A stretch of DNA of 44,720 nucleotides from Acinetobacter towneri (GTDB lineage Bacteria > Pseudomonadota > Gammaproteobacteria > Pseudomonadales > Moraxellaceae). The DNA lies in assembly GCF_001758345.1 (NCBI RefSeq), contig NZ_MKQS01000005.1:125983-170702 (forward strand), in the 5' to 3' direction. Below are positions 36,541 through 44,720 of this stretch, piece by piece; the first letter of the stretch is position 1, and each line of letters starts with the position of its first letter. The notes under the pieces were generated by a model, which worked only from the letters and a program-made list of their open reading frames with translations, searched no databases and was not told the origin of the DNA. The position numbers and the translations under genes are program-made.

Positions 36541-37159
36541 TATATTTACCATAAATAATAAAACCCGAAATAGCCACAATCACATTAAGTGTTGCAGCAA
36601 TATAAATCGTCTCAGATAAACCAATATAATTAAAAAAAATAAAACCTGTACCTAAAGCACCAAAACCAGCACCTAATGTATTATAGAAATATAAAACACC
36701 AATAGATTCACCAACATTATTTAGAAAACGATTAAAAAAACTTGTTAATAATGGCAATGTTGACCCCATTAAAAAAGTTGGAAACAATAATAATATAAAA
36801 TTAAGAAAAGAAATCTTTAATATACTAGAATAAACAAAATGATCTTGTAATAATAAAATAAGTTTACTACTAAAAAAACCAAAAACTCCTATTAAAAGCT
36901 CTATTAAGCAGAAAATAAAAATAGTATTTTCCTTAAATTTGTCCGCCATTCTTCCTCCATAGAAAGCCCCCATGCCTAAGCCAACCATAAAAATCGAAAT
37001 TATAATTGTTACTGATGTTAAATCAACCCCAAAACCTGTAAATAATAATCTCTGCCAACAAACTTGATAAATAAGAGCACTAAACCCCGATATAAAAAAA
37101 ATTGCAGCTAAAGTAGAAATCAGCTCTCTTTGAGTCTCTATCATTTTATCACTAGACAT
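36527..37159 (-). CDS. Membrane protein resembling the N-terminal half of fused spermidine-synthase proteins
   Basis: This is a 210-residue, all-helical membrane protein with five to six helices. It starts TLAAIFFISGFSALIYQVCWQRLLFTGFGVDLTSVTIIISIFMVGLGMGAFYGGRMADKF, the consensus of the N-terminal membrane module of 'spermidine synthase-like' fusion proteins, but it stops before any methyltransferase-like domain. The following gene has both modules and overlaps by 14 bases, so the two products probably form one membrane complex in which this subunit supplies an extra transport-like half. ATG 37159 has AAAAGGAT well spaced; it overlaps the upstream gene by 19 bases. An ATG at 37144 would overlap that stop as ATGA. 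AT-rich like its neighbours. Confidence 0.75.
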   Translation of the reverse strand: MSSDKMIETQRELISTLAAIFFISGFSALIYQVCWQRLLFTGFGVDLTSVTIIISIFMVGLGMGAFYGGRMADKFKENTIFIFCLIELLIGVFGFFSSKLILLLQDHFVYSSILKISFLNFILLLFPTFLMGSTLPLLTSFFNRFLNNVGESIGVLYFYNTLGAGFGALGTGFIFFNYIGLSETIYIAATLNVIVAISGFIIYGKYNEKL

Positions 37160-38796
37160 TTCCCATCCTTTTTATATAAATCATAATTTTCCTTACCCAT
37201 AATGAAACGTGGATACTGTTCAAAATTTCTTAATAAACTTTTATTTAAACTATATTTAGGTATTTCAATATTAGCAGCATCAACTAATGTTGGAAAAATG
37301 GCTGTTTGGTTTATTTTCTTATTATGATTTATGTCAATATTCTTTGTTTTTTCAACATTATTCTGTTTAAACATATTTGAATACCAAATAAAGCTTGAAA
37401 TTTCAAAATTAAAATGTGTTTCATTTCCATGTCCACTTTTTCCACAACCATCGATATACAAATCCTCACCATGATCTGATGAGAAAAATAGAAATGATTC
37501 AGTATTTTCTTTTAATTTCAACAACTCTATCAGTTCATTCAAAACATAGTCAGTATACGCTATTGAATTATCATAACTATTCAACATTTCATTTTTATAT
37601 TTTTGTTCTTGTAAACTATATTTTTCAATATCACGTAAAGAGGGTTTAAATAAATCATAATCATCAGAATAACGATGCAAGTAATTGTAATGACTCCCTA
37701 ATGTATGAACTATAATAAATTTATTTTTCTCATTGTTACTTATAATTTCTTTAAATTTTGGAATTAAAACTCCATCCAAATCACCTTTATTATTATAATT
37801 AGCCTTATTTAAAAAATATATATTATTTGCCTCTTTAGCATAAACAGATGTGCTTGTATCAAAAGTTCCAAACTTTTGTTGTGTTGATAACCAATAGGTT
37901 TTAAAATTTACTTCATTAAATACAGATATAATTGATCTTTCTGGGAAGTCATAACTAAAAACTTTTTCAGCAGGTTTTCTTGTTAGCATAATTGGAATCG
38001 AACTTCGTGTTGCATTTGATACAGAAACCATATCTGATAAATTTATCAAATTATCTTGATATTTTAGCTTCTTATTTGTTTCTCTACTATACCCATTTAA
38101 TTCCCAGTTCTGTCTTCGACTTGACTCTCCAATAACCAATACAATTATCTTATTGCTGTTATTATTTTTTAACTTTGCATTAAACTTAAAAAACTTTTTC
38201 CTATCAAAATCTTTATTAATTTTATCCTGCTCTACCAAGAAATCAGAAAATACTAAAAAAAGACCAAACGGATAGGTTTTCTTTATCTCTTGTAAGAATA
38301 TGTTTCTTTCTTCCACTAAAAAAGCATGAGTATGAAAATTTCCATTTATTTCAGAAGAAACTTTTTGGTTTAAAAGAAATGATATACACATATAAATAGA
38401 AAATAATAATAAAACCCAATATCGACTTCTATGCATCCAAACTAAAGGTTTTTTATGATTTTTATAAAATATAACACATATAATAAATAACCACAAAAAT
38501 AAGCCAAAAACATAAATTAATAAATTATATCCTAAAAAATTTATAGCTTCTTGAGTATTTGTTTCAAATATAATAGATAAAATTTGTTCATTAATTGATG
38601 CTTTATAGATTAATATATAAAATAAAATAAATGGGATAAAAAATAATAATGGAAACAAAAAAACAAGATATTTACTATTTTTTACAACTGAATAAAACCA
38701 AACAAGTAAAACAACACTTAATAAAAAAGCATCCAAATCTCTATCCATAATATATAAAAATATATTTGGAATTAATAATAGTAAAAAAATATACAT
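37141..38796 (-). CDS. Phosphoethanolamine-transferase-like sulfatase-fold membrane enzyme
   Basis: This 551-residue protein belongs to the EptA/EptC/PptA group, which moves phosphoethanolamine from phosphatidylethanolamine to lipid A, core sugars or, in Neisseria, pilin. Four to five N-terminal helices (residues 1-145) precede a periplasmic alkaline-phosphatase-fold domain. Metal and nucleophile residues are in place: IVLVIGESSRRQNWELNGY (Glu224), VSNATRSSIPIML (Thr263, nucleophile), HTLGSHYNYLHRY, FFSSDHGEDLY and SGHGNETHF. It lies immediately after the pilA terminator, so limited readthrough or a local promoter drives it; no strong ribosome site is seen. Target pilin rather than lipid A is an inference from position. 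Base composition is far more AT-rich than the rest of the window. Confidence 0.85.
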   Translation of the reverse strand: MYIFLLLLIPNIFLYIMDRDLDAFLLSVVLLVWFYSVVKNSKYLVFLFPLLFFIPFILFYILIYKASINEQILSIIFETNTQEAINFLGYNLLIYVFGLFLWLFIICVIFYKNHKKPLVWMHRSRYWVLLLFSIYMCISFLLNQKVSSEINGNFHTHAFLVEERNIFLQEIKKTYPFGLFLVFSDFLVEQDKINKDFDRKKFFKFNAKLKNNNSNKIIVLVIGESSRRQNWELNGYSRETNKKLKYQDNLINLSDMVSVSNATRSSIPIMLTRKPAEKVFSYDFPERSIISVFNEVNFKTYWLSTQQKFGTFDTSTSVYAKEANNIYFLNKANYNNKGDLDGVLIPKFKEIISNNEKNKFIIVHTLGSHYNYLHRYSDDYDLFKPSLRDIEKYSLQEQKYKNEMLNSYDNSIAYTDYVLNELIELLKLKENTESFLFFSSDHGEDLYIDGCGKSGHGNETHFNFEISSFIWYSNMFKQNNVEKTKNIDINHNKKINQTAIFPTLVDAANIEIPKYSLNKSLLRNFEQYPRFIMGKENYDLYKKDGKCLVIK

Positions 38797-38800
38797 TATA

Positions 38801-38830
38801 AAAAGAAAAGCCCTTATATAAAGGACTTTT
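38801..38830 (-). terminator. pilA terminator / attenuator
   Basis: On the minus strand AAAAGTCCTT pairs with AAGGGCTTTT (one G-U pair) around TATAT, followed by CTTTTT. It limits readthrough from the highly expressed pilin into the accessory genes. Confidence 0.8.
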
Positions 38831-38842
38831 CCAATTTAAATA

Positions 38843-39337
38843 TTATACAGAAGCTGTACAAGCTGCAGGACGATATTTAGCTAAAACTGTAGTATAACAA
38901 CGCCATGTACCATCAACAGCACGCTCCCAAACTAAAGTATTTTGAGTAGCAGGTTGAAGATCACCTGCTGCACCATTACCAAATGTTGCGGTAATTCTAT
39001 TTACAGCATTCGTTACAAGTGGACTTGTTACTTGAGCAACACCATTCACACCCGTAGTAACAGCTGTAGAACCATCTTGTTTATTACCAATTTGTAAATT
39101 AGAAGCAGTTGCGTCCAATTGACATTGGTTAGCAGCTGCTCCCAAAACCAATTTACCGTTCAACAAACAGTTATCTACCGCTGTTTTCATATTACCCGCT
39201 TCACCCATTACACGAGCAACCTGTGAACGAGCAATATAGTTTTGATAAGATGGAATCGCGATTGCCGCCAAAATACCAATGATCGCTACAACGATCATTA
39301 ATTCGATAAGGGTAAAACCTTTTTGCATCGTATTCAT
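38843..39337 (-). CDS. pilA: Type IV major pilin
   Basis: This is the major structural subunit of the type IV pilus, used for twitching and natural transformation. The product has 164 residues: leader MNTMQKG, cleavage before [36 protein letters not shown], with Glu5. The globular domain has cysteines at DNCLLNG and NQCQLD plus the C-terminal pair WRCYTTV and AACTASV forming the D-loop. ATG 39337 has GGAG at ideal spacing; an ATG five codons earlier does not. A sigma-54 promoter and a palindromic upstream site precede it. Nearby pglL, the accessory protein and the phosphoethanolamine-transferase gene suggest the pilin is post-translationally modified. Confidence 0.93.
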   Translation of the reverse strand: MNTMQKGFTLIELMIVVAIIGILAAIAIPSYQNYIARSQVARVMGEAGNMKTAVDNCLLNGKLVLGAAANQCQLDATASNLQIGNKQDGSTAVTTGVNGVAQVTSPLVTNAVNRITATFGNGAAGDLQPATQNTLVWERAVDGTWRCYTTVLAKYRPAACTASV

Positions 39338-39398
39338 AAACATTCTCCACAAATGTTTGTTAATTTAATTATAAGCTTTGTAAGCTATTTTATACTTA

Positions 39399-39414
39399 GC
39401 ACTAAACGTGCCAA
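39399..39414 (-). promoter_or_regulatory. Sigma-54 promoter of pilA
   Basis: Read on the minus strand, TTGGCACG-TTTA-GTGC matches the -24/-12 consensus TGGCAC-N5-TTGC with correct spacing and a single mismatch. It predicts a start of transcription near 39388, about 50 bases before the pilA ATG. In Pseudomonas pilA is driven by RpoN with PilR. Confidence 0.75.
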
Positions 39415-39506
39415 CTTTTATTATAGACAATTATCACAAAAAAACAGCATCTTGCACATAAAAATTTTTTTCATATTCAAACCGACTGTTTATTTGTGTT
39501 AAAAAG

Positions 39507-39521
39507 TGACAATAATTGTCA
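39507..39521. promoter_or_regulatory. Palindrome upstream of pilA, candidate PilR site
   Basis: TGACAATAATTGTCA is a perfect 15-base palindrome 119-133 bases before the predicted start of transcription. It holds TGTC/GACA units such as those bound by PilR upstream of Pseudomonas pilA. The rest of the 470-base gap (39338-39807) is AT-rich with no gene seen. Confidence 0.45.
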
Positions 39522-39807
39522 GACCAAAAACTTGAGTTTAACAAATTTTGTCATTTTTAGAGAACTGTGTCACACTTTATATTATTACATCATCTATTTT
39601 TTATGTATTTGATTTAAATTTGAGCAAATTTAAGTTGTGTGCGGTAATCAATTTTGTGCTTTTTCTACTTCTATGCTTTAGACAGAGTAAACCATCTATG
39701 ACACATAGCGAAGAATTGTAAAATCTCAAAAGTAAAGGTTTTATAGCAAAAATCATGACCAAGCCCTCTCCTATCTTTCAAAGAGAGGGACATAGATTGA
39801 CAAAAAT

Positions 39808-40368
39808 CTATCCCAAAATAATCGGCGCATTGCCCAATTCATTTTGCTGATCTAGCAACTGACGGTCATAAAACGCATCCAAAATTTCACCAATTTCTTG
39901 CACACCAGTGATTACTGCTTGCCGATACTGCTGCTGTGCCAAACCCTGCACGATATGCGCACAGACGTCATCCCACACCTGTTGCGTGGTCGCGGTTTTA
40001 ATGCCACGGTCAATCACAATTTCCACTTTGCGCTCACACAAATTCAGGTACAGTAAAACCCCGCTGTTCAATTCGGTGTCCCAAACACCCAATTCTGCAA
40101 ATAATTGGCGCGCACGGGTATGCGTATCTACCGCATACGCCAAACGTGACGGTAAACAGCCTTCAATCACCACCTGAATTTCCCCCACATGCCCATGCTC
40201 GGCAGCAGTCACCGCTTCTGCAATGGCATGCTGATCTTGCGCATTAAAAAAACGTTTGGTGGCAGGTAAATAAAAGAAATGCTTCAGCCAGCGCTTTACA
40301 CTCGGACGGGCTGCAATATCCATTTTTGGTTGAGTAATAATTTCTGTTGTATCTGTAGTAGTTACCAT
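39808..40368 (-). CDS. TPM-domain protein (soluble)
   Basis: This is a 186-residue protein with a TPM (YgcG/TPM_phosphatase) domain: AIAEAVTAAEHGHVGEIQVVIEG, LFAELGVWDTELNSGVLLYLNLCERKVEIVIDRGI and VWDDVCAHIVQGLAQQQYRQAV. The 'FxxLGVxdT..n.gvLlyl...r.v.Ii.D.g' pattern is diagnostic. It has no signal peptide or obvious helix beyond a hydrophobic patch near residue 30. It overlaps the preceding TPM gene by seven bases, so both are coupled, and lemA stands before them. Function is unknown; the three-gene set is widespread and linked to envelope quality control. A hairpin (39792-39811) overlaps its stop codon. Confidence 0.85.
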   Translation of the reverse strand: MVTTTDTTEIITQPKMDIAARPSVKRWLKHFFYLPATKRFFNAQDQHAIAEAVTAAEHGHVGEIQVVIEGCLPSRLAYAVDTHTRARQLFAELGVWDTELNSGVLLYLNLCERKVEIVIDRGIKTATTQQVWDDVCAHIVQGLAQQQYRQAVITGVQEIGEILDAFYDRQLLDQQNELGNAPIILG

Positions 40369-41480
40369 GATCCTGATGCTCCTCCCCCACCAAAGCCACC
40401 ACCGCCGCCGCTATAGCCACCGCCACCAAAACCGCCGCCGCCAAAACCACCGCCACCATGTCCGCCTCCACGCCCTGCAGAGGACAAGAAAATTTGGAAA
40501 ATGGTCTGTGCAATGGCAGTGATGAGTAAAAAGAAAATTCCCGCGCCAATCATTAAACTGGTGATTAAGCCTGCACCATTGACCAAACCTGCCACTGTAC
40601 CTGCCACGGCAGCGGTTGAAGCACTTAAGCGTTTTCCAACAATCAGTGAGCCAATCACCCCTGCAATTAAAATAAATAAAGCACTGCTCAAGGTTTTTTC
40701 ACGTGCCTGTTGTTCTTGCAACGCTTGTTCCTGACGTTGTTTCAGTTCTTGCGCCGCCTGTGCAGCAACTTCGGGGTCTAAGTTTAAAATCCGTTCAATT
40801 TCTGCCAAGCCTGCATCTATGCCTTGTGCATATTGCGCTTGTTTAAAATACGGCGTAATGCGTTGGTTAATAATCCGACTGACCACAATATCGGGCAACA
40901 CGCCCTCTAATCCGTAACCTGTTAAAATTTGAATACGACGGTCATTGACTGCAATTGCCATCAACACACCATTGTCCTGCTTGGCAGAACCGAGCTGCCA
41001 TTGTTCTGCGACCCGCATGGCAAAATCAAAAATATCTTCCTGCCCTGTGGTCGGTACAATCACCACCCCAATTTGTGCTTTGGCGTGTTGATGTAAATTT
41101 AAAATCCGCTGGCTGATTTGCTGTTTTTCTGTGGCAGTGAGCAAATTAGCTTGATCGACCACGGGCTGATTCAAGGTCGGCAAAGCACGGATGGATTCAC
41201 CCTCTGCCATATCATGGGCAATTTGCGGTTGCTGAACGGGTTTTTCTATAGGTGCTTGCTGAGTGCTCGATGTAGACTGGCGTGAATTTGTAAAATCTGG
41301 GATGGGGTTGGCATTTTGAGGATGCGGTTGCTGCACAATTTTACCCAGCACCACAGCTTCGGCGGTTTCATCCGTTGCTGTAGCAACTTCACTATATGCC
41401 AAGCCACTCAAACACATAATTGCCATGAGCAGCAGCATCTGCGCTAGACTCATGTGGGTCTTGCTGTGCAATTGCAGCAT
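40362..41480 (-). CDS. TPM-domain membrane protein (YgcG family)
   Basis: This 372-residue exported membrane protein has, in order, a signal peptide (SLAQMLLLMAIMCLSGLAYS), a low-complexity linker, a TPM domain (LNQPVVDQANLLTATEKQQISQRIL, then QIGVVIVPTTGQ, then LGSAKQDNGVLMAIAVNDRRIQILTGYGLEG), a charged coiled-coil stretch (AAQELKQRQEQALQEQQARE), two C-terminal helices, and a tail of Gly-rich repeats (GGGGFGGGGF type) ending ASGSW. This architecture is standard for YgcG/LemA partner proteins. GGAGGA precedes the ATG. The TPM fold has metal-binding and phosphatase claims in the literature, but the role here is unknown. Confidence 0.88.
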   Translation of the reverse strand: MLQLHSKTHMSLAQMLLLMAIMCLSGLAYSEVATATDETAEAVVLGKIVQQPHPQNANPIPDFTNSRQSTSSTQQAPIEKPVQQPQIAHDMAEGESIRALPTLNQPVVDQANLLTATEKQQISQRILNLHQHAKAQIGVVIVPTTGQEDIFDFAMRVAEQWQLGSAKQDNGVLMAIAVNDRRIQILTGYGLEGVLPDIVVSRIINQRITPYFKQAQYAQGIDAGLAEIERILNLDPEVAAQAAQELKQRQEQALQEQQAREKTLSSALFILIAGVIGSLIVGKRLSASTAAVAGTVAGLVNGAGLITSLMIGAGIFFLLITAIAQTIFQIFLSSAGRGGGHGGGGFGGGGFGGGGYSGGGGGFGGGGASGSW

Positions 41481-41499
41481 CCAGACATCCTCCTAGGCG

Positions 41500-42090
41500 T
41501 TATTCAAACGAAACTTTCGGTGCTGTTTGTGCGCTTTGTTCGGCACTGAAGTTTGGTTTGGTGTCCATACCAATGACTTTTGCGGTCATCACTTGCGGGA
41601 ACTGACGTGCATAGCTGTTAAAGTCTTGCACTGTGCTGATGTAACGGTTACGCGCCACGGCAATACGGTTTTCGGTGCCTTCTAGTTGTACTTGTAAATC
41701 ACGGAATTGCTCATTGGCTTTTAAGTCTGGATAATTTTCAGACACCGCAATTAAACGTGATAAGGCACTGGTCATTTGCGCCTGTGCTTCCTGATATTTC
41801 TGGAATAACGCAGGGTCTTCCAATACCGACTTATCCACTTTTAAGCCTGCGACATTGGCGCGTGCCTGAGTGACCTCAGTCAAGACTTTTTCTTCATGTT
41901 TGGCATAGCCTTTGACCACATTCACCAAGTTTGGCACTAAATCGGCACGGCGTTGATATTGGTTCTGGACTTCTGACCAAGCCGCTGTTACGGCTTCATC
42001 TTTCACCTGTAAGGTGTTATAGCCGCAGCCGCTTAATGTCAAGGTACTGCTTAAAGCCACTGCAAGCATGGTTTTTTTTGTGAAATTCAT
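41500..42090 (-). CDS. lemA: LemA family lipoprotein
   Basis: This 196-residue helical-bundle protein is anchored through a lipobox (TLSGCGYNTLQ; Cys about residue 22). The LemA signatures VTAAWSEVQNQYQRRADLVPNLVNVVKGYAKHEEKVLTEVTQARA and YPDLKANEQFRDLQVQLEGTENRIAVARNRY are unmistakable. It is the first gene of the lemA-TPM-TPM set, about 20 bases before the next gene. The lipobox suggests periplasmic or outer-membrane localisation, whereas many LemA proteins have a membrane helix instead. Confidence 0.95.
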   Translation of the reverse strand: MNFTKKTMLAVALSSTLTLSGCGYNTLQVKDEAVTAAWSEVQNQYQRRADLVPNLVNVVKGYAKHEEKVLTEVTQARANVAGLKVDKSVLEDPALFQKYQEAQAQMTSALSRLIAVSENYPDLKANEQFRDLQVQLEGTENRIAVARNRYISTVQDFNSYARQFPQVMTAKVIGMDTKPNFSAEQSAQTAPKVSFE

Positions 42091-42264
42091 AGATTATCCT
42101 CTAAATTTTCTTTGTATTTGTTTGAAATGATTTCATTCTAACGTGAAATTCTGACCTGTTTGTGTATTTTGTTTAATCGAGCGAATCACCAAACTGTTTA
42201 CATCAAACAATAACCTTGCACAGTAGATTGAATTAATATTGATGGTACTTCTCTTACGTCATAT

Positions 42265-42333
42265 ATGGTTCAAGGATGGGAATATATTCCAGAAGAAGAT
42301 GAGGTTGATAAAATATCCAATAAAAAAGGCTGA
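42265..42333 (+). other. Possible remnant coding fragment (very short)
   Basis: In the 290-base gap between lemA and gltD the plus strand reads MVQGWEYIPEEDEVDKISNK from 42265 and stops at TGA 42331-42333; the frame is open a few codons further upstream. The composition looks protein-like and could be the tail of a lost gene, but it is too short to identify. Confidence 0.2.
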
Positions 42334-42356
42334 ATTCCTTAAAACTCAGCCCTTTT
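42322..42356 (-). terminator. gltD terminator
   Basis: On the minus strand AAAAGGGCTGA pairs with TCAGCC and TTTT, with one bulged base, around an A/T-rich loop, followed by T. It ends the glt operon. Confidence 0.75.
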
Positions 42357-42380
42357 AACATCTAAGCAAAACAAACTCGT

Positions 42381-43870
<1,490 letters not shown>

Positions 43871-43893
43871 TCTGCCGAATGCTGAGTCGTGGA

Positions 43894-44720
43894 TTATTGT
43901 GGATCTGCTTGGGTGGTTTTTAACAAAGTCTGCAAGTTTGCAGCTTTTGGTTTCACCAGCCAGAATTTACGGCTATAGAAATCAAACTCATGGCGGATTT
44001 TGTATGCCCACGCACTGCCTGTTTCTTTAATATGTTCATCTAAAATACGGCACAAGAACTCTTTATGTTCTTCCATCGCTTCCGTTGAAATACGATTCAG
44101 CTCAATCAGTTCATGGTTGTAATGGTCAACGAAGTCATTATCTAAATCGAGTACATAAGCAAAACCACCGGTCATACCTGCACCGAAGTTATGACCCACT
44201 TTGCCCAATACAGTCACAATACCGCCTGTCATGTATTCACAGCAATGGTCGCCTGCGCCTTCAATGACTGCAAACGCGCCCGAGTTGCGCACCGCAAAAC
44301 GCTCACCTGCCGTACCTGCAGCAAATAATTTACCACCGGTTGCACCATAGAGACAGGTATTACCAATAATGGCAGTATTCTGCGTTTGGAAAGGCGAACC
44401 TTTTGGTGGGAAGATGGAAATACGCCCCCCCGCCATGCCTTTACCCACATAGTCATTGGCATCGCCTTCAAGTTTGATATGCAAACCACCTGCATTCCAA
44501 ACACCTAAAGATTGTCCCGCTGTACCCGTAAGGTTCAATTTGACAGGATGGTGTTCCATGCTCAAGTTACCATAACGACGCGCAATTTCACCTGAAATAC
44601 GGGCACCAATTGAACGGTCACAGTTGCTCACATTAAAGTAATAATCGCCCCCTGTACCTGCTTCAATTGCAGGCAACATTTCTGCAATCATTTTTTCAGC
44701 CAAGATACCTTTATCAAACG
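43894..44720 (-). CDS. gltB: Glutamate synthase, large (alpha) subunit, C-terminal part (partial)
   Basis: The last ~275 residues of GltB are visible; the gene continues beyond the right edge. This is the GXGXG beta-helix domain, whose regular repeats are seen in [74 protein letters not shown] and [31 protein letters not shown]. This domain links the central and synthase domains. The C-terminus runs through [10 protein letters not shown] to TQADPQ. gltD lies downstream in the usual operon order. Confidence 0.97.
   Translation of the reverse strand, partial: FDKGILAEKMIAEMLPAIEAGTGGDYYFNVSNCDRSIGARISGEIARRYGNLSMEHHPVKLNLTGTAGQSLGVWNAGGLHIKLEGDANDYVGKGMAGGRISIFPPKGSPFQTQNTAIIGNTCLYGATGGKLFAAGTAGERFAVRNSGAFAVIEGAGDHCCEYMTGGIVTVLGKVGHNFGAGMTGGFAYVLDLDNDFVDHYNHELIELNRISTEAMEEHKEFLCRILDEHIKETGSAWAYKIRHEFDFYSRKFWLVKPKAANLQTLLKTTQADPQ

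Noticed and set aside
39790-39813. Hairpin ATAGATT/AATCTAT at the end of the TPM gene as a full terminator.
   Set aside because: It overlaps the stop codon and lacks a T run; I mention it under the gene but do not claim termination.

Overview
The window reads as chromosomal DNA of an Acinetobacter species (Moraxellaceae, Gammaproteobacteria). Support comes from moderate-to-low GC, a CraA-type chloramphenicol exporter, a chaperone-before-lipase (lifO-lipA) order, a SpoT whose synthetase domain looks degenerate, and a type IV pilin locus with its own PglL-like glycosyltransferase. I saw no rRNA, tRNA, CRISPR array or intact mobile element; the only mobile remnant is a small internally deleted IS.

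Layout. 1-5 kb: the end of a Holliday-junction-resolvase-related protein, an orphan ParA ATPase, an AI-2E family permease, a lipoprotein Cu/Zn superoxide dismutase, a DUF3817 membrane protein and craA. 5.4-10.6 kb: a small lipoprotein, then a D-2-hydroxyglutarate dehydrogenase-like flavoenzyme divergent from serA (a pairing that makes metabolic sense), an EamA exporter and a hemerythrin-like protein. 10.7-15.1 kb: truB, the lipase chaperone lifO, lipase lipA, and a second lipase broken by one in-frame stop. 15.1-17.3 kb: the conserved rpsP-rimM-trmD-rplS operon. 17.5-17.9 kb: an IS982-like remnant.

17.9-25.6 kb (minus strand): a complete type IV pilus minor-pilin operon, fimT-pilV-pilW-pilX-pilY1-pilE-pilE2, with ispH beyond it as in Pseudomonas. 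Several of its genes are joined by TAATG stop/start overlaps. 26.8-32.4 kb: gmk-rpoZ, spoT-ridA, a Fur-box-preceded bfd, bfr, and a parDE toxin-antitoxin pair.

32.6-39.4 kb (minus strand) is the most unusual region. The major pilin gene, with a good sigma-54 promoter and a palindromic upstream site, is followed by a strikingly AT-rich block: a phosphoethanolamine-transferase-like enzyme, two overlapping membrane proteins of the spermidine-synthase-like family, and a TfpX/TfpZ pilin accessory protein. A terminator then precedes a PglL/Wzy_C O-oligosaccharyltransferase. I read this as a pilin-modification island that may combine glycosylation with phosphoethanolamine and possibly aminopropyl or another unknown decoration. 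39.8-42.1 kb: lemA with two TPM-domain proteins. 42.4-44.7 kb: gltD and the C-terminal end of gltB.

A second theme is consensus DnaA boxes (TTATCCACA): at least six exact copies, all intergenic, several in clusters or inverted pairs.
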